This document shows positions 35,371-43,361 of a stretch of DNA of 64,000 bases, piece after piece. Made by a program: the position numbers and the translations under genes. Location: positions 1,426,001 through 1,490,000 of the forward strand of contig NZ_CP016452.1 of assembly GCF_001713395.1 (NCBI RefSeq), in the 5' to 3' direction. Source of the DNA: Sinorhizobium sp. RAC02 (GTDB taxonomy: Bacteria; Pseudomonadota; Alphaproteobacteria; Rhizobiales; Rhizobiaceae). A model generated the notes under the pieces. That model saw only the letters and a program-made list of their open reading frames with translations. It did not search any database and was not told where the DNA came from. The stretch's first letter is position 1, and each line of letters opens with the position of its first letter.

Positions 35371-36342
35371 ATGATCGGTCGACTGATACTCACCTACCCT
35401 GAAACATCACGCAGGGCCGGCGGCCTGCTGATCCTCGCCATGGTGACGGCGGCGCTTTACTCCATCGGCGTCAGTTCCGCCTGGCTTGGGCATCTCCTGC
35501 CGTCCTCGGCAACCTGGCTTGGCGAGAACCCGGCAGCCGGGCGACTTGTCTCGGCGGTGTTGATCGCCCTTATCGTAGCCGCGAACTGGAAGGCGCTGCG
35601 CCAGCTGTCGCGCCGCCAGCAGACCATCGCCGTCTGGGTCGAGCTGTTCTCGCTCCTGATGCTGTTCTTCTATTCCTTCGACCTCTCCTTCGCCTTCATC
35701 GCCAAGAAGGTGGGCTTTCTCATCACGCAGGGCGTGACGACGACGCTCTACATTTCCGCGATCTCCATCATCATCGCCACGATCATCGCGCTTGCCGGCG
35801 CCATTGCAAAACTCTCGAACAATGGCGTCATCTACGGCCTTGCGACCTTCTACACCTCGCTGTTCCGCGGCCTGCCGCTGCTCATGCAGATCTACATCAT
35901 CTATCTCGGCCTGCCGCAGGTGGGCTATGTGATCGGCGCCGTCCCGGCCGGCATCCTCGCGCTGTCGCTCTGCTACGGCGCCTACATGACCGAAATCTTC
36001 CGCGCCGGCATCCAGAGCATCGACCGCGGGCAGACGGAGGGCGCCACCGCGCTCGGCCTCAGCCCGGCACAGACGATGACGCTCGTCATCCTTCCGCAGG
36101 CCATGCGCGTCATCATCCCGCCGACCGGCAACCAGTTCATCGCCATGTTGAAGGATTCGTCGCTCGTATCGGTCGTCGGCGTCTGGGAAATCATGTATCT
36201 CGCCCGCACCATGGGTCAGACCGAGTTCCGCCATATCGAGATGCTGATCACGGCCTCGATGATCTACTGGATTCTTTCGATCGGGCTGGAATATGCCCAG
36301 TCCCGCATCGAGGAACGGTTCGGTCGCTTCAATGCCCGCTGA
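35371..36342 (+). CDS. Amino-acid-type ABC transporter permease (HisM/GlnP family)
   Basis: Inner-membrane permease of 323 residues, longer than the usual 220-240 because of three extra N-terminal hydrophobic segments (about 15-110). The core from about 118 has GVTTTLYISAISIIIAT, FYTSLFRGLPLLMQIYIIY and the EAA loop SIDRGQTEGATALGLSPAQT, followed by MRVIIPPTGNQFIAMLKDSS. Only one permease is present, so it probably works as a homodimer. The cognate ATPase must be encoded elsewhere. Confidence 0.9.
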   Translation: MIGRLILTYPETSRRAGGLLILAMVTAALYSIGVSSAWLGHLLPSSATWLGENPAAGRLVSAVLIALIVAANWKALRQLSRRQQTIAVWVELFSLLMLFFYSFDLSFAFIAKKVGFLITQGVTTTLYISAISIIIATIIALAGAIAKLSNNGVIYGLATFYTSLFRGLPLLMQIYIIYLGLPQVGYVIGAVPAGILALSLCYGAYMTEIFRAGIQSIDRGQTEGATALGLSPAQTMTLVILPQAMRVIIPPTGNQFIAMLKDSSLVSVVGVWEIMYLARTMGQTEFRHIEMLITASMIYWILSIGLEYAQSRIEERFGRFNAR

Positions 36343-37219
36343 GGCGCAGGCTATGAATGGCGGCGGCGCACCCATCGCGCCGTCGAACGGCCGCGGTGCG
36401 CTGATCGTGCTCGTGGCCTTTTCGATCTTTTCCGGAACCGACGCCATCGTGAAGATCATGGCGGCCGATATGCCGGCACCACAGGTGACATTCCTCGTCA
36501 CCGTCACGGCGCTCGCTTTGCTGCTCGTCCATGCCCTCGTGACGGGGCGTGTGCGCCGGCTGGTGCCGCGCCAGCCGAGCCTTGCCTTCTGGCGTGCTCT
36601 GCTGCTTGCCGTGGATACCCTCTTGATCCACTACGCATTCGCAAAACTGCCCTTGGCGGAAGCCTATCTCATTGCCTTCCTGACGCCGATCCTCGTTGCC
36701 ATGCTCGGTTTCTTCCTGCTCGGAGAGCGGCTCTCCACAGTGGGTTGGGCGGGTGTGCTGATCGGCTTTGCCGGCGTGGCCGTCGCGCTGAAGCCGGGCG
36801 TCGCACCGCTCAATCTCGGCCATGCCGCAGCCCTCGGCTCGGCGGTGTTCTTTGCGTTTTCGCTCATCCTGCTGCGCCGGGCGAAGCTTGCGGAGACGGA
36901 CGAGGCGCTCGTCGCAAGCCTGCTGGTCGTCATGACGCCGGTCGCCCTGGGGGTCGCCGCCAGCTCCGGTGGTCTGATCGCGATCGGCCTTGCCGATCTG
37001 GGGTTCGCGCTGGCCGGCGGCGCCATGATGCTCGGCGGTCATGCGCTGCTGGTGCGGGCCTTCCGGGTCGGCGAAGCGTCGGTGGTGGCGCCGTTCCAGT
37101 ACAGCCAGATCATCTGGGGCTGCCTCTATGGTGTGCTTCTCTTTGCAACACCGGTCGAGATGCACACGCTTGCCGGGGCGGCGATCATCATCTTTTCAGG
37201 CTGGCTGGTCCTGAAGTAG
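36332..37219 (+). CDS. EamA/DMT family transporter
   Basis: Membrane protein of 295 residues with ten hydrophobic segments arranged as two EamA repeats; VAFSIFSGTDAIVKIMA, PLAEAYLIAFLTPILVAMLG and FQYSQIIWGCLYGVLLF are typical of RhaT/DMT metabolite exporters. The ATG at 36332 overlaps the permease stop by 11 bases; ATG 36353 is an alternative. It could export a toxic by-product of the oxidase or deglycase step. Confidence 0.82.
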   Translation: MPAEAQAMNGGGAPIAPSNGRGALIVLVAFSIFSGTDAIVKIMAADMPAPQVTFLVTVTALALLLVHALVTGRVRRLVPRQPSLAFWRALLLAVDTLLIHYAFAKLPLAEAYLIAFLTPILVAMLGFFLLGERLSTVGWAGVLIGFAGVAVALKPGVAPLNLGHAAALGSAVFFAFSLILLRRAKLAETDEALVASLLVVMTPVALGVAASSGGLIAIGLADLGFALAGGAMMLGGHALLVRAFRVGEASVVAPFQYSQIIWGCLYGVLLFATPVEMHTLAGAAIIIFSGWLVLK

Positions 37220-37250
37220 AAGCCCTTGCTGTAGCGATCCCATACGCTGC

Positions 37251-38063
37251 CTATAGCGGCTGCGGCTCCTGCGGAAACCCGCCGACATGCATGCAGGTTA
37301 CTGCTGCCTGATCGCGACCGGCCTCAAGGCATTGCAATAGCGGCTGGCCGGCGATGCGGGCCGAGAGAAAGCCGGCTATGAAACTGTCGCCGGCACCGGT
37401 CGTATCGACCACATCGACCGGCCGGATGCCAATCTCGACGCGGTCCACGCCATCGCTGGCGAGCGAGCCCTTGCTGCCACGCGTGACGACGGCGAGCGGC
37501 ACCCCATTTGCGAGAAGGCGCTGCAACAGGATCTCGGCCACGTCGTCGTCGCCGCCCGCCGAGGCGAAGGCGATGGAGAGGCCATCGGTGCCGAGATTGG
37601 ACGGATCCGCATTGACCGAAATGTCCTGCGAGACGCTGACGCCGGCAGCAGCAAGCGCCCGGCGCAGGGCGCCGCCATCGTCCATCCAGCCGATATGGAC
37701 GTGATCCATGCTCTTGAGGAGGGCGACTTCCGCATCGTTCGGCCTGTAGCCGGCGCAGGCGCCAAAATCCTCGTAGACAAAGACGCGGTCGCCGGAGGGC
37801 AAAACGTCGATCTCGGTGTAGGCGGTGATGCCGGGGCGTTCGCCAAGATAGGTGACATCGACGCCATTTGCCGAGAGCAATGTGCGTGTCCGCCTGCCGG
37901 CCGCATCGGGACCGACAGCGCCGAAATAGAGCGATGTCCAGCCGAGATGGGCGAGCTGCACGGCGACATTAACCGCATTGCCGCCGACAAGGGACTGCGA
38001 GACGGGCGGGCGGAAACGGTCGATGCAATTGTCGCCGACGGCGGCGAAGCGGAGGGGTCTCAT
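37251..38063 (-). CDS. PfkB family kinase resembling fructoselysine 6-kinase (FrlD)
   Basis: Kinase of 270 residues. AVGDNCIDRF at the start, LVGGNAVNVAVQLAHLG for the substrate site and DTTGAGDSFIAGFLSARI for catalysis match E. coli FrlD unusually well (FrlD has GDNCVD, GGNAVNVAV and GAGDSFIAGFL, from memory). It would phosphorylate position 6 of a fructosyl-amino acid. It is downstream of the FrlB-like SIS gene on the same strand, 83 bases apart, so they form one unit. Length (270) is slightly more than FrlD. Confidence 0.8.
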   Translation of the reverse strand: MRPLRFAAVGDNCIDRFRPPVSQSLVGGNAVNVAVQLAHLGWTSLYFGAVGPDAAGRRTRTLLSANGVDVTYLGERPGITAYTEIDVLPSGDRVFVYEDFGACAGYRPNDAEVALLKSMDHVHIGWMDDGGALRRALAAAGVSVSQDISVNADPSNLGTDGLSIAFASAGGDDDVAEILLQRLLANGVPLAVVTRGSKGSLASDGVDRVEIGIRPVDVVDTTGAGDSFIAGFLSARIAGQPLLQCLEAGRDQAAVTCMHVGGFPQEPQPL

Positions 38064-38146
38064 ACGGGTCTCGTGATGGGCTTCAAAGCCGCGAATACAG
38101 CACCACCTGCATTCGCGACTTTGGAAGGGTCGTCAAGTCACCGAGG

Positions 38147-39160
38147 TCAGTAGGTGACACGCTTGTAGTAGCGCCGCGTCGTCAGAGGGTGGTTGCGCAT
38201 GACCTCGAGATGCGCGCTGATGCGCTCCAGCACGGTCGCCAGCAGCACCGGCGAGACCAGTGCCCGCACCTCCGGCGAAATGCCCGGCAGGTCGAATTCG
38301 GCGGTGTCCAACACCGCCAGCTTGTCCGTATAGCTAGGAACGAAAGCCTGGACGCGGTCGGCGAGCGGGCGCAACGCATCTTCACCCTTGAAGAGGATGA
38401 CGCTCACGCCCTTCTCTACCAGTTCCAGCGTGCCGTGGAAGAAGTCGGAGGCATGCACCGGGCGGGTGCGGATCCACTGCATTTCTTCCAGGATGCACAT
38501 GCCGTAGTAGAAGGCTTCCGGCCAGACGTTTCCGGCGCCGGTGACGATATGGTAGTCGGAGCCCGCCAGCACCGCGGCGAAAGCCTCCGCCTTTGGCTCA
38601 TAGGCGCGCTTCACCCCCAGCAGCAGTTCCGGCATGCGGGCGAGTTCGGCGATGAGCGCGTCATGGTTTTCGATTTCACCGCGATGTTTCAGGATCGCGA
38701 GCGCGACGAAGAGCGACTGGAGATAGAACGACTCGCAGGACGTGTCATCCTCGGCGAAGTTGATGAAGACATGGTCGCCGCCCTTGCCGAGCGGCGTTTC
38801 CGCATGCCCCACCAGCGTGATGACCGTCGCACCGATCGCCTTCAGCTTGTCGAGCAGCGCCACACTCTCCTTTGTCGTACCGGAGAGGGAGGGCATGACG
38901 ATGATCGACTTGTCGGTCAGATTGGCCGAGCCGGTGAGCACGAGTTCCGCCGGCATGTCGATGAAGGCGGGGAAACGCGAGCGGCGTTGCAACAATTGCG
39001 CCGCCGGTTGCATCAGGATTGCCGCGCCGCCTGTGCCAAGGAAGAAGATGTTTTCTGCGCCCGCCGACAGGCAGGAGCCGACCACGCTTTCCAGCCGCGC
39101 CTGCAAGCCGACTGCGCCAGACTGGATGCGGAGGAATCTCTGCTCGTCAAAATTCAACAT
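38147..39160 (-). CDS. SIS domain protein resembling fructoselysine-6-phosphate deglycase (FrlB/FraB)
   Basis: Cytoplasmic protein of 337 residues with two SIS domains: FFLGTGGAAILMQPAAQ and VMPSLSGTTKESVALLDKL, then SDYHIVTGAGNVWPEAFYYG. Glu226 and His242 (in DFFHGTLELVEKGV) have the 16-residue spacing of the FraB catalytic pair, and the C terminus HPLTTRRYYKRVTY follows the FrlB ending pattern RRYY-x-x-x-V-x-Y. It would split a 6-phospho-Amadori compound into glucose 6-phosphate and an amine. ATG 39160 has GGGGGC before it; the frame to 39277 would cover the operator. Confidence 0.8.
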   Translation of the reverse strand: MLNFDEQRFLRIQSGAVGLQARLESVVGSCLSAGAENIFFLGTGGAAILMQPAAQLLQRRSRFPAFIDMPAELVLTGSANLTDKSIIVMPSLSGTTKESVALLDKLKAIGATVITLVGHAETPLGKGGDHVFINFAEDDTSCESFYLQSLFVALAILKHRGEIENHDALIAELARMPELLLGVKRAYEPKAEAFAAVLAGSDYHIVTGAGNVWPEAFYYGMCILEEMQWIRTRPVHASDFFHGTLELVEKGVSVILFKGEDALRPLADRVQAFVPSYTDKLAVLDTAEFDLPGISPEVRALVSPVLLATVLERISAHLEVMRNHPLTTRRYYKRVTY

Positions 39161-39191
39161 GGTTCTGCCCCCGATGAAGATCATTTCAATG

Positions 39192-39202
39192 TTGTCTGAC
39201 AA
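39192..39202. promoter_or_regulatory. Operator copy 2 (TTGTC-T-GACAA) upstream of the SIS gene
   Basis: Perfect 11-base palindrome 32 bases upstream of the SIS start codon. A related degenerate copy, TTGTC-T-GTCAA, follows at 39218-39228. Confidence 0.7.
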
Positions 39203-39302
39203 CTGACATCGCGACATTTGTCTGTCAAGATGGTGGAGCCGAAAATTCAGGGGACACGAAAGCGTAACATATTGCACACGGTTATGCCGAATCTGCTCGC
39301 AC

Positions 39303-39328
39303 TTGACCGGTCAAAATTTGTCAGACAA
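39303..39328. promoter_or_regulatory. Operator copy 3 with an adjacent palindrome, upstream of gntR
   Basis: TTGACCGGTCAA (39303-39314) is a perfect 12-base palindrome; TTGTC-A-GACAA (39318-39328) is the same operator as at 39192 and 33093. Both lie just before the gntR ribosome site, which suggests autorepression. Confidence 0.7.
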
Positions 39329-39338
39329 GAAAGGAAGC

Positions 39339-40097
39339 GTGATCAATGAACACAGAGGCATTTCGGTGGACGAGCCCCTTCGCGATTCGCGCACCCTCGC
39401 CGTCCAGCTACGCGACCGGATTGCCGACCTGATCCGTGACGAGGGACTGCGGCCGGGCGACAAGCTGCCGACCGAGGCGCAACTCACCCAGCGTTTCAAG
39501 ATTTCCCGGCCCGCTCTGCGCGAGGCGCTGAAACTGCTCGAACAGGACGACGTGATCTATGTGGAGCATGGCCGCGGGCGTTTCGTCTCGGCGCTCTCCG
39601 CAGTCCAGGTCGACCGGCCGATCACCGTCTTCGAGAGCGTCACCGACATGACGCGCCAATACGGCTACCGCCCAGTCAACAAGGTTCTGTCGATCTCGGA
39701 AGAGACACCGGACACGCGCGTCGCCGAGGGTCTGCGATTGGGCCCAACCGACCGCGTCATCCGTATCGAGCGCATTCGCCTGCATGAAGACGAGCCGATT
39801 CTCTACTGCGTTGACTACCTGCCGCGCGGCATCATCCCGGGCCGGCTCTACGATATCGACTGGAGCGGGTCGCTCCTGAATCTTCTCGAGGAGTACGGCA
39901 ACCGCCCCCGCATGTCGGCGGCGAGCGTTTCCGCCGTGCTGTTGCCGGACGAGGTGATCGAGCGCCATGGCCTGCGGGATTTCGGCCCGGCACTGCTGAT
40001 CACCGAAGTCTGTTTCAACGCGGCCGGCGAGCCGGTCAATTATGCGATCGATTACCATCGCGGCAGTCATTTTTCCTTCAGCCTGACGCGCAAATAG
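39339..40097 (+). CDS. GntR family transcriptional regulator (HutC subfamily, UTRA domain)
   Basis: Regulator of 252 residues. The winged helix spans about 18-90: QLRDRIADLIRDEGLRPGDK, LPTEAQLTQRFKISRPALRE, LEQDDVIYVEHGRGRFVS. A UTRA effector domain follows (about 105-250: EDEPILYCVDYLPRGIIPGR to SHFSFSL). GTG 39339 is chosen because it follows AAAGGAAGC and lies downstream of the two palindromes; TTG 39303 would place the operator inside the gene. Probably controls the importer, SIS/kinase and its own operon through TTGTC-N-GACAA. Confidence 0.85.
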   Translation: MINEHRGISVDEPLRDSRTLAVQLRDRIADLIRDEGLRPGDKLPTEAQLTQRFKISRPALREALKLLEQDDVIYVEHGRGRFVSALSAVQVDRPITVFESVTDMTRQYGYRPVNKVLSISEETPDTRVAEGLRLGPTDRVIRIERIRLHEDEPILYCVDYLPRGIIPGRLYDIDWSGSLLNLLEEYGNRPRMSAASVSAVLLPDEVIERHGLRDFGPALLITEVCFNAAGEPVNYAIDYHRGSHFSFSLTRK

Positions 40098-40127
40098 CTG
40101 CCGGCACCCAATCCAGCAGAGGCAGAC

Positions 40128-40907
40128 ATGACCGATCAGGCCACCCGAAGAGTAGCGCTCATTGCCGGCGGGGCCGGCGGCATGGGGGCGGCGATCGCTG
40201 CACGGCTATCCGCCGGCGGTTATGCCGTTGCCATCGCGGATCTCGAATCGGAACGACTGACCGCAACGGTGGAAAGGCTCGCGGGCGAGGGCGGCGATGC
40301 GCTCGCCGTTCCGCTCGACATGCGCAAGGTCGCCTCCTGCGCTTCTGCGGTTGAGGCTGTGATCGGCTGGCGCGGCCGCCTCGACGTGGTCGTCAATTCC
40401 GCCGGCGTCTGGCGCGAAGGCGATTCCGTGACAATGACCGAGGCGGACTGGGACATCGTCATGGACGTCAATCTCAAGGGGGCGTTCTTCCTCATCCAAG
40501 CCGCCATTCCGCATCTCGGCGCCGGCACCTCGATCGTCAACATCGCCTCGGACGCGGGCCTCGTCGGCAACAATGGCGCGGCCATCTACTGTGCCTCGAA
40601 GGGTGGGCTCGTGCTCCTCACCAAGGCTTTGGCGCTGGAACTCGCCCCGCGCCAGATCCGCGTCAATGCCGTCTGCCCGGGCGATGTCGCGACGCCGATG
40701 ATCGAGTTCCAAGCCGACCGTTATGGCGACGGCGATCCGGATGGCTACAAGGCGAAGCTGCTCGCCAATTATCCACAGAAGGCGGCGGCGCGCTTCATCA
40801 AGCCCGAGGAAATCGCCCGCATGGTGGCCTTCCTCTGCGAACCGGACGCGGCACCGATCACGGGTGCCGCGCTGTCGGTCGATTTCGGCGTGACGGCAGG
40901 CTACTGA
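40128..40907 (+). CDS. Short-chain dehydrogenase/reductase (SDR)
   Basis: NAD(P)-dependent oxidoreductase of 259 residues. Cofactor motif AGGAGGMGAAIAARL near the N terminus, VVNSAGVWREG, catalytic Ser (NIASDAGL) and YxxxK (YCASKG), then VCPGDVATPM. Acidic residue after beta 2 (AIADLESERL) suggests NAD(H). Thirty bases after gntR and 10 bases before a second SDR, so the three probably form one transcript. Substrate unknown; a sugar alcohol or keto acid from the same pathway is possible. Confidence 0.85.
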   Translation: MTDQATRRVALIAGGAGGMGAAIAARLSAGGYAVAIADLESERLTATVERLAGEGGDALAVPLDMRKVASCASAVEAVIGWRGRLDVVVNSAGVWREGDSVTMTEADWDIVMDVNLKGAFFLIQAAIPHLGAGTSIVNIASDAGLVGNNGAAIYCASKGGLVLLTKALALELAPRQIRVNAVCPGDVATPMIEFQADRYGDGDPDGYKAKLLANYPQKAAARFIKPEEIARMVAFLCEPDAAPITGAALSVDFGVTAGY

Positions 40908-40917
40908 GGAGACGGGT

Positions 40918-41667
40918 ATGCAGCGCAAGACAGCGATTATCACAGGGGCGGGGGCGAAGGACGGCATCGGCTTTGCCTGCGCAAAAAGCCTTGCCGAAGA
41001 AGGGTATGCGGTTCATCTCGTCGCAACCAGCGACCGCATCCTCGCCCGCGCCGAAGAGCTTCGCGCGGCGGATTTCTCGGCCACGGGCCATCTCTGTGAT
41101 CTCACCTCCAAGGCCGCCGTCGAAAAGCTCCGGCAGGTGACCGGGCCGGCGGCCGTGCTCGTCAACAATGCCGGCATGGGCAGCCTCGCCCAGCCGGCGC
41201 TCCAGCGGCATTTCGTGGACCTGGAGGAAGAGGACTGGGACCACGGCATTTCAGTCACCCTCAAGACGGCCTTCCTCGCCACCCGCATCTACCTGCCGGA
41301 CATGCTGGCGGACGGCTATGGCCGGGTCGTCAATGTCGCATCGGTGACCGGCCCCTATGTCGCCAATCCCGGCGAGACCGCCTATTCCGCCGCCAAGGCC
41401 GGCATGGTGGGCATGACGCATGCGCTGGCGCTCGAAGCCGGCCCGCGCGGCGTCACCATCAATGCAGTGGCGCCCGGCTGGATCGAAACCGGCGCCTCCA
41501 CGGAAGAGGAACGCCGTGCCGCGCAGGCCACGCCCTGCGGCCGCGCCGGCCGGCCGGACGAAGTGGCCGCCGCGGTCGCCTTCCTCGCCTCGCCGAAAGC
41601 CAGCTACATAAATGGTGCGGTTCTCGTCGTGGATGGCGGCAACATCCTGCAAGAGGCAAAGCACTGA
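40918..41667 (+). CDS. Short-chain dehydrogenase/reductase (SDR)
   Basis: Second SDR of 249 residues. ITGAGAKDGIGFACAKSLAE for the cofactor, VLVNNAGMGSLAQ, catalytic VASVTGPY with YSAAKAGM (Tyr/Lys), then VAPGWIETG. Shares the fold but little detail with the gene before it, so the two are not a recent duplication. GGAGACGGGT precedes the ATG. Confidence 0.85.
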   Translation: MQRKTAIITGAGAKDGIGFACAKSLAEEGYAVHLVATSDRILARAEELRAADFSATGHLCDLTSKAAVEKLRQVTGPAAVLVNNAGMGSLAQPALQRHFVDLEEEDWDHGISVTLKTAFLATRIYLPDMLADGYGRVVNVASVTGPYVANPGETAYSAAKAGMVGMTHALALEAGPRGVTINAVAPGWIETGASTEEERRAAQATPCGRAGRPDEVAAAVAFLASPKASYINGAVLVVDGGNILQEAKH

Positions 41668-41691
41668 TGCCGGATCGGGAGAATTGGAGCG

Positions 41692-42039
41692 GTGCTTTGC
41701 CGAATTCTGTTAGTCCCCGAGCACCTGCCGGTCGTCGCCGTCGTGCTTGGCCTGCATGGCGCGATGGTCGCTCAGGGTTATGACGACCCGGAGGGGGATT
41801 TTCTCGAGCACGTTCGCGACCGTGTCGGCCCGAACGTGCTGATCGCCGTCGAGTTCGATATCACCATCTACCCGACGAGCCGCGAGCCGATGCGCTCCTT
41901 TGTCGACCGGCTGAAGGCGATGGAAGGCAAGGGCGGCATCCTGTCGACTTCCGTCATTCACGGTTTCATGGCCGGCGACGTGCCGGAAATGGGCACGCGC
42001 ATCGTCGTCATCACGGATGATGACCAAGCGAAGGGGGGG
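41692..42039 (+). pseudogene. Remnant of an M81 family (MlrC) metallopeptidase gene with internal deletion
   Basis: The frame reads VLGLHGAMVAQGYDDPEGDF, then VGPNVLIAVEFD, and jumps to YPTSREPMRSFVDRLKAMEG and GFMAGDVPEMGTRIVVITDD. In intact MlrC these blocks are separated by roughly 60 residues holding metal ligands. The N-terminal hundred or so residues and the whole C-terminal domain are absent. The frame stays open into the next gene, so automatic callers may fuse the two, but the RidA gene has its own start. Confidence 0.75.
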
Positions 42040-42141
42040 CCGTGTCGCCGACCCGCTGGGGCTCGATCCTGTCATTTCCGGTTGACGGCGGCCGCCAAAG
42101 CCGGTGGTTCTTGGACGAAACATTCCAGAGGAGAATCGGCC

Positions 42142-42534
42142 ATGGCTGACTACGACGCACCCTTCTTCATCGAGGATACCGACGAGAGCGAGATTTCCTC
42201 CGACGTCGCCGGCCTCGGCAACCTGCTTGTCACCACGCATATTCCACTCGCCGCGGACGGCTCGCTGGAAACCGGGGACATCAAGACCCAGAGCATCGCG
42301 ACGCTGGAAAGCCTGAAGACCTCGCTGGAAAAAGCCGGCAGCAGCCTTGCCGACGTGATGCACCTGACGATCTATCTCACCGACATGGCCGAGCGTCCGG
42401 CCTTCAACGAGGTCTACTGCGCCTATTTTAAGAAGCCCTATCCGGTCCGCTGTGCCGTCGGCGCCGCGGCCCTTGCCGACCCCGGCATGAAGGTCGAGGT
42501 GACGGCGATGGCGGCGCGGCGCAGGCGCGTCTGA
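42142..42534 (+). CDS. RidA family protein (enamine/imine deaminase)
   Basis: Protein of 130 residues, normal RidA length. GLGNLLVTTHIPLAADG, SLADVMHLTIYLTDMAERPA, NEVYCAYF and KPYPVRCAVGAAALADPGMKVEV are typical; the Arg that binds the carboxylate is in YPVRCAVG. GAGGAGAATCGGCC precedes ATG 42142. RidA removes reactive enamines and imines, which the amine oxidase and deglycase nearby could generate. It survives although the MlrC gene before it has decayed. Confidence 0.85.
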   Translation: MADYDAPFFIEDTDESEISSDVAGLGNLLVTTHIPLAADGSLETGDIKTQSIATLESLKTSLEKAGSSLADVMHLTIYLTDMAERPAFNEVYCAYFKKPYPVRCAVGAAALADPGMKVEVTAMAARRRRV

Positions 42535-42709
42535 GATTTCGTCGCATTCTCCGTGCGAACAGGCCCGCCGGCAGGGGAAGTCGGCAGGCCTTCTGACTGA
42601 TATGCATATTTTCTATAAAAATAGTCAATTTCAGAAATCCGTGCCTGCTACCTCTCGTTTTCGTTTGTTATCCCTATGAACATCCGAAGTCTCAAGCGGA
42701 GCGGGAACG

Positions 42710-43252
42710 ATGAATGCGCATGTCGAAAACACTCTCTTCAACGTCCGTGACACGGCGGCACTCGATCACCCGGCGGATGCCGATCACCTGAAAGCGGCCC
42801 TGCGCACACTGGGCGGCGGCGTCAGCATCATCACGGCAGGCGAGGGCGAAAGCCGCACGGGCGCGACCGTCACCTCCGCGACGGCTCTGTCCATGGAGCC
42901 GGCGCGTATGCTCGTCTCCCTCAATCGCACCTCGTCCACCTGGCCCGTCGTCGAGCGCTACGGCCATCTCGGCATCAACATCGTCGGTGCCAGCCATGAA
43001 GCGCTCGCCGACCAGTTCGCCGGGCGCGGCGGCCTTCGTGGGCCGGACCGCTATCGGGGTGCCGAATGGACCACGGCCGTCAGCGGCGCGCCGCTGCTCG
43101 TCGATGCCGTCGCGGCGATCGATTGTACCGTCGAGGAAGCCATCGAGCGGCACAGCCACGTCATCGTTATCGGCAGGGTTCTGGCGATCCGCATCGGCAC
43201 CGGTCATTCGCTGCTCTATCAGGACGGTCGCTATCACGCCGTGCCCCGGTAA
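42710..43252 (+). CDS. Flavin reductase family protein (FMN reductase of a two-component monooxygenase)
   Basis: Protein of 180 residues with the flavin reductase-like fold: ALRTLGGGVSIITAGEGESR, GATVTSATALSMEPARMLVS, NRTSSTWPVV and LGINIVGASHEALADQFAG. Such reductases feed FMNH2 to LLM monooxygenases; one follows 110 bases later. ATG 42710 has GGAGCGGGAACG before it. An A/T-rich promoter region (about 42600-42640) precedes, so this is likely the first gene of the organosulfur operon. Confidence 0.88.
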   Translation: MNAHVENTLFNVRDTAALDHPADADHLKAALRTLGGGVSIITAGEGESRTGATVTSATALSMEPARMLVSLNRTSSTWPVVERYGHLGINIVGASHEALADQFAGRGGLRGPDRYRGAEWTTAVSGAPLLVDAVAAIDCTVEEAIERHSHVIVIGRVLAIRIGTGHSLLYQDGRYHAVPR

Positions 43253-43361
43253 CGGCTAAGCGGTCACCCGCCGCAGGCATCACCCACTCTGCAATGCCCC
43301 AACCCGCAGCTGGCGGGATCGAGAACCTGCGGCCGCGCGGCCGTCTTCGAAAGGCAACAAG

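Noticed and set aside
41692..42534. One 280-residue gene covering MlrC-like and RidA parts
   Set aside because: The first part lacks essential MlrC regions and the RidA part has its own ribosome site and normal N terminus; the join is an accident of an open frame.
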